This document shows positions 17,789 through 25,980 of a stretch of 64,000 nt of DNA, piece by piece. Where the stretch lies: positions 496,001 to 560,000 of the forward strand of contig NZ_JBELNZ010000002.1 of assembly GCF_040227235.1 (NCBI RefSeq), given 5' to 3'. Position 1 is the stretch's first letter; each line of letters starts with the position of its first letter. The DNA is from Parafrigoribacterium_A soli. Lineage in GTDB: Bacteria; Actinomycetota; Actinomycetes; Actinomycetales; Microbacteriaceae. The notes beneath the pieces were generated by a model, which was given only the letters and a program-made list of their open reading frames with translations, was not told the DNA's origin and ran no database searches. The position numbers and the translations under genes are program-made.

Positions 17789-18403
17789 TCAGAGCCCGGG
17801 TGCTACTCCCCGCCGGAGCGCGTCGAACAGGCGCTCGAACCGTGCGCGATGGTCGGCCACGACCTCGTCCCTCCGCTCCCCCGCGATGAGGCGGCCTGCG
17901 GTTTCCACGAGCACAGTGGTGTAGCCGGCGACGAAGAAGCATGCGAATAGTGCGGCGTCGTCCTCAAAGTCGGCATCGCGCTCAAGCTCTTCCCGAAGCA
18001 CGCCCTGGAGTTCGGCCGCGATGTCCCGAGCCCGCGCGACGAGCGCGGATGATGCCGCGACGGTGCGAAAGAACGGAATCGACCGATCGTCGAGGCCCGA
18101 GAGCGGATGTCCATCCTCGATGAGCCGCAGGGTCGCGGCGTGCAGGGAGTCGAGCACGTCGCCGCCCGAAGCGCGGTCGCGCACGGCCGTACGCACGAGC
18201 TCCTCGGCATCCACGGCCCGATCGAGAAACAGGTCTTCCTTGCGCGGGAAGTGATTGAAGACCGTGACGCTCGAGACGCCCGCTTCGCGCGCGACCTCGG
18301 CCACGGTCACCTCGTCGAAGCCGCGGTCGATGAACAGTCGTGCCGCGACCTCGGCGATCTTCGAGCGTGTCTGAGGCCCGCCGCGCTCGCTGGTTCGCGC
18401 CAT
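17789..18403 (-). CDS. TetR-family repressor of the divergent efflux gene
   Basis: A 204-aa regulator. The N-terminal helix-turn-helix is typical (IAEVAARLFIDRGFDEVTVAEVAREAGVSSVTVFNHFPRKEDLF), the C-terminal helical domain is variable and would bind the inducer. It is divergent from the DHA2 transporter with a 49-bp spacer that contains a perfect ACTAA/TTAGT dyad and the transporter promoter. The usual logic is autorepression and repression of the pump until a toxic ligand binds. The stop codon is 1 nt from that of the convergent YihY gene. Confidence 0.9.
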   Translation of the reverse strand: MARTSERGGPQTRSKIAEVAARLFIDRGFDEVTVAEVAREAGVSSVTVFNHFPRKEDLFLDRAVDAEELVRTAVRDRASGGDVLDSLHAATLRLIEDGHPLSGLDDRSIPFFRTVAASSALVARARDIAAELQGVLREELERDADFEDDAALFACFFVAGYTTVLVETAGRLIAGERRDEVVADHRARFERLFDALRRGVAPGL

Positions 18404-18417
18404 CTCGGCTCACTCCC

Positions 18418-18452
18418 TTGTGTAACTAAACTTAGTGACCTAATCTAGTGAC
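18418..18452 (+). promoter_or_regulatory. Leaderless promoter and TetR operator of the DHA2 efflux gene
   Basis: A -35 box TTGTGT (18418-18423) and a -10 box TAATCT (18441-18446) are separated by 17 bp. Transcription would start at or next to the ATG at 18453, and no ribosome site is present, so the mRNA is probably leaderless. Within the spacer lies the perfect dyad ACTAA-AC-TTAGT (18425-18436), and TTAGTGAC is repeated as CTAGTGAC 13 bp later. Together they make a likely TetR operator. Confidence 0.65.
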
Positions 18453-19907
18453 ATGTCCACGAACAAGTCTCTGTCATTATCGCCCGCAGGCCCTGCCAGC
18501 TCACCGCACTCGCTGCGGGAGGCCGGGGTCGCTCTCGCCGGCCTCTCCGCCGTCTTCCTGTTCGAGATGCTCGATAACTCGATCCTCAATGTCGCCCTCC
18601 CCACGATCGCCCGGGAGCTGCACGCGTCGACCGCCGGCCTGCAGTGGGTCACGGGCGCATACGCCGTCGTCTTCGGCAGTCTGATGCTGGGCTTCGGTGC
18701 CATCGCGGACCGCGTCGGGCGCCGCCGCGTCATGCTCATCGGCCTGGTTCTGCTCGCCGTCGCGAGCCTCGCCACCGCCTTCGTCACGACCGCGGAGCAA
18801 CTGATCGCCGTGCGCGTGGCGATGGGAGCGGCCGCAGCGATGACCACCCCGGGCTCGATGGCGCTCGCTTTCCGCCTCTTCGACGAAGACGGCCTGCGGG
18901 TGCGCGCGACGACGCTCATCTCCACGGTGGGCCTTGTCGGGCTCGCGATCGGCCCGACGATCGGCGGGTTCGTGCTCGCGATCGCGCCCTGGCAGGTGCT
19001 GCTGCTCATCAACGTGCCGATTGCGGCACTCGCCTTCCTGGGCGTGCGCCTCGGCATCTCTGCGGATGCGGCGGAGGAGTTGCACCGCGATCCGATCGAC
19101 GTCGCGGGAGCCCTGCTCGGCACCGCCGCGATCGTGCTCGCGCTGGTCGCACCCACCGCGTTCCTCGGTGACGGCGTGGGCTCGTGGATTCCGTGGTCAG
19201 TCGCGACCGGGGCGCTGCTCTGCGCGGTCGCCTTCGTGCTTCGCGAGCGCACCGCGCGGCATCCGCTGCTCGACCTCGCGCTTCTGGCTCGCCCGCTTGT
19301 CTCGAGCGGTCTCGCCTTCAAGGCGGCCGCAGGCATCGCTACCGCGGGCCTCGGCTACCTCGTGACACTGCAGTTGCAGCTCGACTGGGGCTGGACCCCC
19401 GTGATGGCCGCCCTCGGCATGCTGCCGCAGGTGGTCGTGCTGATCGCCGGCGGCGCCGTCATCCGGCCCTTCGTTGATCGGGTCGGCCTCGACCGCGCGG
19501 CCTGGTTCAGCGCCGCGGCCGTCGTCGTCGGACTCGGCGTCTACGCCGCACTCGGTGGTGTCGGCTACGGCTGGATCGCGCTGGCTCTCGTGCTCGTGGC
19601 GGCGGGAATGCGCGTCGTCGGTGTCGTGGCCGGAGTCAACGTGATTCGGGGCCTGCCGAGCAACCGCACCACGATCGGAGCCGCACTCGTCGACACCGCG
19701 AGCGAGGTCGCCTCAGGCACCGGAATCGCGATCGGTGGCACCATCCTGGCGGCGCTCTTCACGGGGGACATAGCCGCGTCCGGCTGGAGTGTGCTTCAGC
19801 GCAGCGAATTCCGGGATGCCGTGACCATCGGCGCATTCGCGCTCACCGCCGTTGCAGCGGTGCTCGTCACCTCGGGAATCGTGTGGGCCAGGCGCGGGCG
19901 TGACTAG
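18453..19907 (+). CDS. MFS drug exporter, DHA2 (EmrB/QacA) type
   Basis: A 484-aa carrier with about 14 transmembrane helices. Motif C-like and DHA2 signatures are seen: LFEMLDNSILNVALPTIARELHAS at the first helix, WVTGAYAVVFGSLMLGFGAIADRVGRRR (motif A), and PGSMALAFRLF. Such pumps expel lipophilic drugs or antibiotics in exchange for protons. Control by the divergent TetR gene and a leaderless promoter supports an inducible resistance role. Its TAG stop shares a CTAG with the convergent aspartase stop, so the genes overlap by 4 nt. Confidence 0.92.
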   Translation: MSTNKSLSLSPAGPASSPHSLREAGVALAGLSAVFLFEMLDNSILNVALPTIARELHASTAGLQWVTGAYAVVFGSLMLGFGAIADRVGRRRVMLIGLVLLAVASLATAFVTTAEQLIAVRVAMGAAAAMTTPGSMALAFRLFDEDGLRVRATTLISTVGLVGLAIGPTIGGFVLAIAPWQVLLLINVPIAALAFLGVRLGISADAAEELHRDPIDVAGALLGTAAIVLALVAPTAFLGDGVGSWIPWSVATGALLCAVAFVLRERTARHPLLDLALLARPLVSSGLAFKAAAGIATAGLGYLVTLQLQLDWGWTPVMAALGMLPQVVVLIAGGAVIRPFVDRVGLDRAAWFSAAAVVVGLGVYAALGGVGYGWIALALVLVAAGMRVVGVVAGVNVIRGLPSNRTTIGAALVDTASEVASGTGIAIGGTILAALFTGDIAASGWSVLQRSEFRDAVTIGAFALTAVAAVLVTSGIVWARRGRD

Positions 19908-21394
19908 TCCTGGTCGGTCGAGACCGGCCTCACCACGCTGATCACTCCCGTTGTCGGAACGAGCCCGCTCAGCCGCTCGGGAGCGAGCACCCTCGCCACC
20001 TCCTCGGCGGACATCAGCCCGGCCGAGACCACGAGGTCGGCGATCGAGGAATTCGTCGTGAGCGCCGTGTGGGCGAGCGTCGCCGAGGCGGAATAGCCGA
20101 TGTAGGGAGTGAGCGCCGTCACCACGCCCACCGAGGACTCGACCTGGGCGGCGAGCCGTGTGACGTTCGCGCTGATGCCGTCGATGCAGTTAACACGCAG
20201 CGTGCGCGACGCGTTGGTCATCCAGGCGATCGACTGCAGGATGGAGTGGGCAATCACGGGCTCGAAGGCGTTCAACTGCAGCTGGCCGCCCTCCGCCGCG
20301 GCGGTGACCGTGGCATCCGCCCCGATCACGCTGAAGGCCACCTGGTTCACGACCTCGGGGATGACCGGGTTGACCTTGCCCGGCATGATCGAGGACCCGG
20401 CCTGCACGGGCGGCAGGTTGATCTCGGCGAGGCCGGCCTGCGGGCCGCTCGAGAGCAGCCGAAGGTCGTTGCAGATCTTCGACAGCTTGACCGCGTTGCG
20501 CTTGAGCGTGCCGCTCAGCGTCATGAAGACGCCGGCGTCCGAGGTGGCCTCGATGAGGTCGGGGGCGGTGACCATGTCGAAGCCGGTGATCTCGACCAAG
20601 TGGCGACGCACCGCATCCGAATACCTCGGGTCTGCGGTGATGCCCGTACCGATGGCCGTGGCGCCCATGTTCATCTCGTTGAGCCACGGAATGGTCTCAC
20701 TGAGCCGGTCGAAGTCCTCCCGCAGCGTGTGCGCGAAGCCCATGAATTCCTGGCCGAGCGTCATCGGAACCGCGTCCTGCAGCTGGGTGCGACCGACCTT
20801 GAGGATGCCGGCGAACTCGGCCCCCTTGCGCGCGAAGGCCTGTTCGAGCTGGGTGTGCTCGGTGAGCAGCCGCTTGATGCCGAAGACCATCGCAAGCTTG
20901 ATCGCGGTGGGATACACGTCGTTGGTGCTCTGGCTGCGGTTGACGTCGTCGATCGGATGCAGGTGCTCGTAGTCGCCGAACGGGAGCCCCATGAGCTCCA
21001 GGCTTCGGTTCGCGATGACCTCGTTGGTGTTCATGTTGGTCGAGGTGCCCGCCCCGCCCTGGATCACTCCCACGAGGAACTGGTCGTGCAGTTCGCCGTC
21101 GATGATCTCCTGGCACACGCGGTCGATGACGTCGGCCTTGGCCGGTTCGAGCACGCCGAGCTCGCGGTTAGCGCGTGCGGCGGCCTGCTTGACGGTGGCG
21201 AGCGCACGCACGAGATCCGGGTAGACCGAGATCGGTCGGCGCGTGATGGGAAAGTTCTCGAGCGCTCGGGCGGTGTGGATGCCCCAGTAGACATCCGCGG
21301 GAACGTCCATCGGCCCAAGCGAGTCGATTTCGGTTCGCGTGCTCGCGGTGGTGGGTGCGGATGGGTTTACTGCGTTCACGATCTGTTCTTTCAC
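19904..21394 (-). CDS. aspA: Aspartate ammonia-lyase
   Basis: A 496-aa enzyme of the fumarase/aspartase superfamily, catalysing L-aspartate to fumarate plus ammonia. Signature loop GSSIMPGKVNPVIPE contains the catalytic Ser. Other landmarks are GGAGTSTNMNTNEVIANRS, DDVNRSQSTNDVYPT and KVGRTQLQDAVPMTLGQEF. The wording of these motifs (LMG, HPIDDVNRSQ, AEGGQLQLNAFEP) favours aspartase over fumarase. The N-terminal ~25 residues are extra relative to the core; the GTG at 21394 has AAAGGAG about 11 nt upstream. It probably feeds the TCA cycle and nitrogen pool, as a tetramer. Confidence 0.92.
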   Translation of the reverse strand: MKEQIVNAVNPSAPTTASTRTEIDSLGPMDVPADVYWGIHTARALENFPITRRPISVYPDLVRALATVKQAAARANRELGVLEPAKADVIDRVCQEIIDGELHDQFLVGVIQGGAGTSTNMNTNEVIANRSLELMGLPFGDYEHLHPIDDVNRSQSTNDVYPTAIKLAMVFGIKRLLTEHTQLEQAFARKGAEFAGILKVGRTQLQDAVPMTLGQEFMGFAHTLREDFDRLSETIPWLNEMNMGATAIGTGITADPRYSDAVRRHLVEITGFDMVTAPDLIEATSDAGVFMTLSGTLKRNAVKLSKICNDLRLLSSGPQAGLAEINLPPVQAGSSIMPGKVNPVIPEVVNQVAFSVIGADATVTAAAEGGQLQLNAFEPVIAHSILQSIAWMTNASRTLRVNCIDGISANVTRLAAQVESSVGVVTALTPYIGYSASATLAHTALTTNSSIADLVVSAGLMSAEEVARVLAPERLSGLVPTTGVISVVRPVSTDQD

Positions 21395-21456
21395 GTTGAG
21401 TCGGGCTCCTTTGCCTGTGCCACTTCGACTCTACGCGGCGCACCAGCGCCGACCGG

Positions 21457-21657
21457 TTACTTAAACCCGGGAATGATCAGGTAAATCCCGTAAAGGATCA
21501 GCAGGCCGCACGCGACGAAGCTTGCCACGCCGAGCGGCCGTCGCCAGCCGCTTTCCGCGGCAACGAGGCGAAGTCCCAGGGAGAACAGCAGCACGACGCC
21601 GCAGGCGCCGACAACCGACACGATGAGCACGATGAGGAAGCTGGCCCACTCGATCAT
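21457..21657 (-). CDS. Small two-helix membrane protein coupled to the phosphate transporter
   Basis: A 66-aa hydrophobic protein (MIEWASFLIVLIVSVVGACG... ending IYLIIPGFK) with two clear transmembrane helices separated by a short charged loop (ESGWRRP). Its ATG overlaps the stop of the PiT transporter gene (ATGA), so it is translated with it. No family is recognised. It may be an accessory subunit or stabiliser of the transporter; that is inference from coupling alone. Confidence 0.75.
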   Translation of the reverse strand: MIEWASFLIVLIVSVVGACGVVLLFSLGLRLVAAESGWRRPLGVASFVACGLLILYGIYLIIPGFK

Positions 21658-22904
21658 TTGCCCCGCCCCTTCGACCCGCTCTTGCTCTTTGCCGCGTTCT
21701 TGCTCTTGGGCTTCTTGTGCTTCTTCGGCGGCTTCTGCTTCTTGGGGCGCTTGGCCTTCTTCGGCTTCTTCGGCTTCTTGGGGCGAACGAAGGCCGTGGG
21801 CTCGAGCTGCATGCTGCCGGCGTGCACGCGATTGCGGCGGGAGTAGAGGAAGATCCAGGCGATGATCACACCCGCAACGACCGCGTCGATCAGGATGCCC
21901 CACATGCCAAGACCGCCAGGTAGCGCCACCCAGGATGCGAGCGCCCCCACCGCGGCCGAAGCCGGGATCGTGATCACCCAGCCGATCGCGATGCGGCCCG
22001 CGGTGCGCCAGCGCACCGACGCACCCTTGCGTCCGATGCCGGTACCGATGACCGAGCCCGAGGCAACCTGCGTCGTGGAGAGCGCGAATCCGAGGTGGCT
22101 GGAGGCGAGGATGGCGGCCGTCGTCGAGGCCTCAGCCGCAAATCCCTGGCCCGGCTCGATCTCCGTGAGGCCCTTGCCCATCGTGCGGATGATGCGCCAG
22201 CCGCCCGTGTAGGTGCCGAGTGCAATGGCAAGCGCGCAGACGATGATGACCCAGAGCTCTGGGCCGGTGCCTGGCTTCTGCAGGTTCGCGGCGATGAGGG
22301 TGAGGGTGACGATGCCCATCGTCTTCTGGGCGTCGTTCGTGCCGTGCGCGAGCGAGACGAGCGAGGAGGTGAAGATCTGGCCGTACTTGAAGCCGGGGCG
22401 CTGCCTCTTCTTGACCACGGCATAGGCGATTCTCGTGGCGAGGTAGGCCGCCAGGCCCGCGACGATGGGCGCCAGCAGGGCGGGGAAGACGATCTTCGAC
22501 AGCAGGACGCCGAGGTCGATCGAGCCGAAGCCTGCACCGACGATGGCCGCTCCGATGAGGCCGCCGAACAGCGCGTGGCTGGACGAGGACGGCAATCCGA
22601 GCAGCCAGGTGACCAGGTTCCAGAGGATGGCGCCGATGAGGCCCGCGAAGATCATCACCGGTGTGATCTGGATGCCACCCTGACCCTCTCGGATCAGGCC
22701 GCCGGAGATGGTCTGCGCCACCTCGGTCGACAGGAATGCGCCCACCAGATTGAGCACTGCGGCGATGGCAACGGCCACTTTCGGACGCAGTGCGCCAGTC
22801 GCGATCGGTGTCGCCATCGCGTTGGCTGTGTCGTGAAAGCCGTTGGTGAAGTCGAAGAAGAGAGCCAGCACGATAACCAGCACGACCATGAGCGAGATGT
22901 CCAC
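21654..22904 (-). CDS. pit: PiT-family inorganic phosphate transporter with Lys/Pro-rich tail
   Basis: A 416-aa low-affinity phosphate:H+/metal symporter. Both family signature repeats are present: FDFTNGFHDTANAMAT near residue 17 and SLAHGTNDAQKTMG near residue 190, together with WNLVTWLLGLPSSSSHAL. About ten helices end near residue 360. The last ~45 residues are an odd histone H1-like tail of PKK, KPK and AAKSKS repeats that would face the cytoplasm. The start is a GTG at 22904. It is followed by a coupled small membrane protein. Short repeats resembling a degenerate PHO box lie about 23 bp upstream. Confidence 0.9.
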   Translation of the reverse strand: MDISLMVVLVIVLALFFDFTNGFHDTANAMATPIATGALRPKVAVAIAAVLNLVGAFLSTEVAQTISGGLIREGQGGIQITPVMIFAGLIGAILWNLVTWLLGLPSSSSHALFGGLIGAAIVGAGFGSIDLGVLLSKIVFPALLAPIVAGLAAYLATRIAYAVVKKRQRPGFKYGQIFTSSLVSLAHGTNDAQKTMGIVTLTLIAANLQKPGTGPELWVIIVCALAIALGTYTGGWRIIRTMGKGLTEIEPGQGFAAEASTTAAILASSHLGFALSTTQVASGSVIGTGIGRKGASVRWRTAGRIAIGWVITIPASAAVGALASWVALPGGLGMWGILIDAVVAGVIIAWIFLYSRRNRVHAGSMQLEPTAFVRPKKPKKPKKAKRPKKQKPPKKHKKPKSKNAAKSKSGSKGRGK

Positions 22905-22926
22905 TGGGGACGAGTCTTACAGGCGC

Positions 22927-22953
22927 GTGAACGCTTGGCAACCTGACGGTTAA
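22927..22953 (-). promoter_or_regulatory. Possible degenerate PHO-box-like direct repeats
   Basis: Read on the minus strand, TTAACC, GTTGCC and GTTCAC occur at 11- and 10-bp steps, ending 23 bp upstream of the phosphate transporter start. Actinobacterial PhoP boxes are 11-bp direct repeats with GTTCACC-like cores. The match is partial, so this is a suggestion only. Confidence 0.25.
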
Positions 22954-23031
22954 GGGGATATCGTGTTGGACCCTCCGCGGCGGCGCCCGGCGCGCGACTC
23001 CGTGGCAACTGCCGCGTAGAGTCTTCCCATC

Positions 23032-23793
23032 ATGGTCTCGATCTCTGTCGTCGTTCCGTGCCGCAACGATGCAGACATGCTCGCGGTGTGCCTCCGCGCA
23101 CTGGCCGGCCAGACTCGCCGGGCCGACGAGATCATCGTGGTCGACAACGGCAGCACGGATGCGACCGCGCTGGTCGCGGTCGATGCGGGCGCGCGCGTGA
23201 TCCACGAGCCCGTGCAGGGCATCGCGCGGGCGACCGCCGCCGGCTTCGATGCCGCGAGCGGCGACATCCTCGCGCGACTCGACGCAGACTCGATCCCGCC
23301 GGCCGACTGGCTCGAGCGGATCGAGCGCGCGCTTGCGACCGCGGGCGGCCTCGCCGCCGTCACCGGCCCGGGCGACTTCTACGGCTCCAGCCGTCTCGTC
23401 GCCTGGCTCGGGCGCACACTCTACATCGGCGGCTACTTCGCCTTTGTGGGATTGCTGCTCGGGCATCCGCCGCTCTTTGGCTCGAACCTGGCGCTCGACG
23501 CCGCGGTCTGGGGCCGCGTGCGCCACCTCGTGCACACGACCACGCGACAGGTGCACGATGATCTCGACCTCAGCTACCAACTGCGGCCAGACATGACGGT
23601 GATCTACGACCCACGACTGCGCGTGGCGATATCTGCGAGGCCGTTCGACTCGTGGAAGGCACTGGGGCGCCGCCTCGGCTGGAGCTACACCACCTTTCGC
23701 CTCGACTTCGAGCAGGAACCACCGCTGAAGCGCCGAGCGGAGCGCCGCCGCTGGGCGCGAGCGCGGGCGACGGACAGCGCGCGATCGAACTGA
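23032..23793 (+). CDS. Glycosyltransferase family 2 protein
   Basis: A 253-aa GT-A fold transferase. The N-terminus VSISVVVPCRNDADMLAVCL, the nucleotide-sugar strand IIVVDNGSTDAT and the DxD motif in ARLDADSIPPADWLE are diagnostic. A hydrophobic stretch near residues 125-145 (YIGGYFAFVGLLLGHPPLFG) may dip into the membrane; a downstream DDLDLSYQLR supplies the acceptor-side acid. It probably adds a sugar to a lipid or cell-wall precursor. It is divergent from the phosphate transporter. The acceptor is unknown. Confidence 0.88.
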   Translation: MVSISVVVPCRNDADMLAVCLRALAGQTRRADEIIVVDNGSTDATALVAVDAGARVIHEPVQGIARATAAGFDAASGDILARLDADSIPPADWLERIERALATAGGLAAVTGPGDFYGSSRLVAWLGRTLYIGGYFAFVGLLLGHPPLFGSNLALDAAVWGRVRHLVHTTTRQVHDDLDLSYQLRPDMTVIYDPRLRVAISARPFDSWKALGRRLGWSYTTFRLDFEQEPPLKRRAERRRWARARATDSARSN

Positions 23794-23804
23794 GCGATGA
23801 CCGT

Positions 23805-24746
23805 TCAGTCCGCCGCGAACAACTGCAGCAGGTCGCGGTCGAGCTGGTGTGGTGCGGTCTCGCAGGGGCTGTGTCCCGCGCGATAGACCGCGAGCCTGGC
23901 ACCGATCTGTTCGGCGAAGGTGGCGTGCAGCCGCAGCGGCCAGAGGTCGTGCTCGCCCACTGCGACGAGCTTCGGGATCGCCGATTGCCTGAGTGCGTCG
24001 CGGAGGTCGGGTGCGTTCATCATGAGTTCGATGATGTCGCGCACCGCCTGGCGCCTCGTCACCGCGAAGCGCAGGTTCACGAAGCGCAGCCGACCGGGGG
24101 TGACCCTGGTGAAGTTGCGCTTGATCCCCCAGATCATGAGTGCCGCACCGATGCTGCCGTTGGCCAGGCCACTGAACCAGCCGATGCGGCTCACACCGCG
24201 GAAGCCCTGGCCGGGTTCCGGCGGACAGCTGAGAAGGGTGAGGCTCGCGAACAGCTCAGGTCGCCGCACCAGCGCGATTTGCGCGACCGTCGCCGCGTAG
24301 GAATAGCCGAGCACGTGTGCGCGACCGGTCCACTCGAGCAGGGCGATCATGTCGCCGGCGAAGAGTTCGTAGTCGTAGTGCGAGCGCGGGGGCCTGAGGT
24401 TTTCCGGTCCGGCGTTCGCCGATTCGTACTGCCCCGCGAGGTCGTAGCTCACGACGTAGTATCCAGCGGCTGCGAGCTCAGGCAGCATGAGCGAGAAGTC
24501 CTCCTTCGACCCGGTCACGCCGGGGGCGAGGAGCACGGCGGGGTTCGCGGGATCACCGAGCGTCACGACCGCGAGAGAGCCGCTCGGTGCGTCGAATCGG
24601 ATGCTGCGCGAACCCTCGGGAAGAACGGTCCAGTCGATGTCGGGCAGGTTCGCGTCGCGCGCCGCGACCTCGTCGAACACGGCGGAGCCGAACTCGTCGG
24701 GCGCTGCCCCATCGGGCCCTGTGGAGCGCGGATTCTGTGTCACCAC
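23805..24746 (-). CDS. Alpha/beta hydrolase
   Basis: A 313-aa cytoplasmic hydrolase. The oxyanion strand is VLLAPGVTGSKEDF, the nucleophile elbow is GYSYAA (Ser in GxSxxA), the acid is in AVGEHDLWPL and the base is in RAGHSPCETAPHQL. A cap domain lies between, roughly residues 170-240. The combination is typical of esterases and haloalkane dehalogenase-like enzymes; the substrate is unknown. Its ATG is 4 nt beyond the stop of the esterase upstream (24751), so both are likely one transcription unit. Confidence 0.88.
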   Translation of the reverse strand: MVTQNPRSTGPDGAAPDEFGSAVFDEVAARDANLPDIDWTVLPEGSRSIRFDAPSGSLAVVTLGDPANPAVLLAPGVTGSKEDFSLMLPELAAAGYYVVSYDLAGQYESANAGPENLRPPRSHYDYELFAGDMIALLEWTGRAHVLGYSYAATVAQIALVRRPELFASLTLLSCPPEPGQGFRGVSRIGWFSGLANGSIGAALMIWGIKRNFTRVTPGRLRFVNLRFAVTRRQAVRDIIELMMNAPDLRDALRQSAIPKLVAVGEHDLWPLRLHATFAEQIGARLAVYRAGHSPCETAPHQLDRDLLQLFAAD

Positions 24747-24750
24747 GCGA

Positions 24751-25782
24751 TCACGATAGCGCGGCGACCCGCTTCACAAAGCCCTGCAGGCGGCGATAGA
24801 CCTCCTGCGATTCCGGGTAGCGGTAGTTCTGCTGCCAGGTGTGCTGCGCGTTCACGCTCGCCCGGTCGTAGATGAGGGTCTCGACCGGGATGGCGTGCTC
24901 CCGCAGGCAGGCCACGAAGTTGAGGTTCGCGCGGTAGAAGTAGTCCCGCTCTGAGGTCGTGACGAACACCGGCGGGAACCCGGCATCGAGCCACTCGATC
25001 GGCGAGAGGAATCGAGCCGCGCGCCGCAGGAGGTGATGGCGGCCCTCGCTGCGTGCGCGGGAGAGCTGCTGTGTGCGCTGCGGCAGCAGCATTCGGATGA
25101 AGTTGAGGCTCAGGATGAATCCGCGGTCGAAGTGCACAGAGAAGTCGACGGCGCTGCAGTGCTGCACGACCCCCTTGAGCCTGCCCGGCGCGGTCGCGGG
25201 AACGAGGTCGTAGTGCCTGGCGAGTTCGGGCTGGAAGGAGGTCGCGGCCATGAGCGCGGCGATCTGGCCGCCGGCCGAGTCCCCGCCGAGCACGATGCGC
25301 CGCGGGTCACCCCCGTAGCCCGCGATGTTGGCGCCGATCCAGGCGAGCGCGGCGTTGGCATCCGCGAGCATGTGGCCCATCTGGAACTTCGTCGCCATGC
25401 GGTAGTTGACGTTGACCACCACCATGCCAGCGACGGCCTGGCTCGCGCAGTACTTCGTGAGCGCGCGCTTGTCGCCCGAGGTCCATCCGCCGCCGTGGAA
25501 GTAGACGTAGACCGGCAGCGGCGCAGCCCTCGATTCTTCGTCCACGGCCCGCGGCACGATCACATCGAGGCGATGGGCCCGGATGCCGTCGCCCACGAAG
25601 TCGATGTCGTCGACGTGATCGACGCCCACGATCGGCTCCGCGTTGAATCGGGTGACCTCGCTGCGGTGCAGCAGTCGCATGAGCAGCCGCCACGCCCACA
25701 CCGGAACGCCCCGCAGCACACCGCTGCCGAGCGCCGCAGCGCTCTGCCCGGTCGCGGCCGATTCCTTCGATTTCACCCGCAC
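24751..25782 (-). CDS. HSL-type (family IV) esterase/lipase
   Basis: A 343-aa alpha/beta hydrolase fold-3 enzyme. The hormone-sensitive-lipase oxyanion motif HGGGW and nucleophile GGDSAGG are present; the acid is in SERDYFYRANL and the base His is in NAQHTWQQN near the C-terminus. The GTG at 25782 is preferred because GGGGAG lies 10 nt upstream; the frame remains open to 25878 but that stretch is not conserved-looking. It probably hydrolyses short-chain carboxylic esters. It is the first gene of a likely two-gene hydrolase unit with the gene ending at 23805. Confidence 0.85.
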   Translation of the reverse strand: MRVKSKESAATGQSAAALGSGVLRGVPVWAWRLLMRLLHRSEVTRFNAEPIVGVDHVDDIDFVGDGIRAHRLDVIVPRAVDEESRAAPLPVYVYFHGGGWTSGDKRALTKYCASQAVAGMVVVNVNYRMATKFQMGHMLADANAALAWIGANIAGYGGDPRRIVLGGDSAGGQIAALMAATSFQPELARHYDLVPATAPGRLKGVVQHCSAVDFSVHFDRGFILSLNFIRMLLPQRTQQLSRARSEGRHHLLRRAARFLSPIEWLDAGFPPVFVTTSERDYFYRANLNFVACLREHAIPVETLIYDRASVNAQHTWQQNYRYPESQEVYRRLQGFVKRVAALS

Positions 25783-25980
25783 ACGGTAACCCCGCTCCCC
25801 GTATCCGGGCTGGGAGGCGACCCGGGCGCCGGCGAGCCCGGCGCCCGCTCCGAGGAGCGAGGGCGTCTCACTTCCCAAATAGCGCCGTTACTCCATAGAA
25901 TCAATCACCGCAGCAATTTCACAGCAGATTCGCGGCTGCAGCGCATCGCCATGGCTGCATTCCGTGCGAGGGGAGGCACC

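Noticed and set aside
20069..21484. Plus-strand 471-codon frame opposite aspA
   Set aside because: Antisense of a highly conserved enzyme gene; composition is shadow-like.
22132..23580. Minus-strand 482-codon frame
   Set aside because: Runs across the phosphate transporter in another frame and antisense of the glycosyltransferase.
25033..25980. Plus-strand extension of the DUF2510 gene upstream of 25981
   Set aside because: Antisense to the esterase; the GTG at 25981 has a strong ribosome site and gives the normal family N-terminus.
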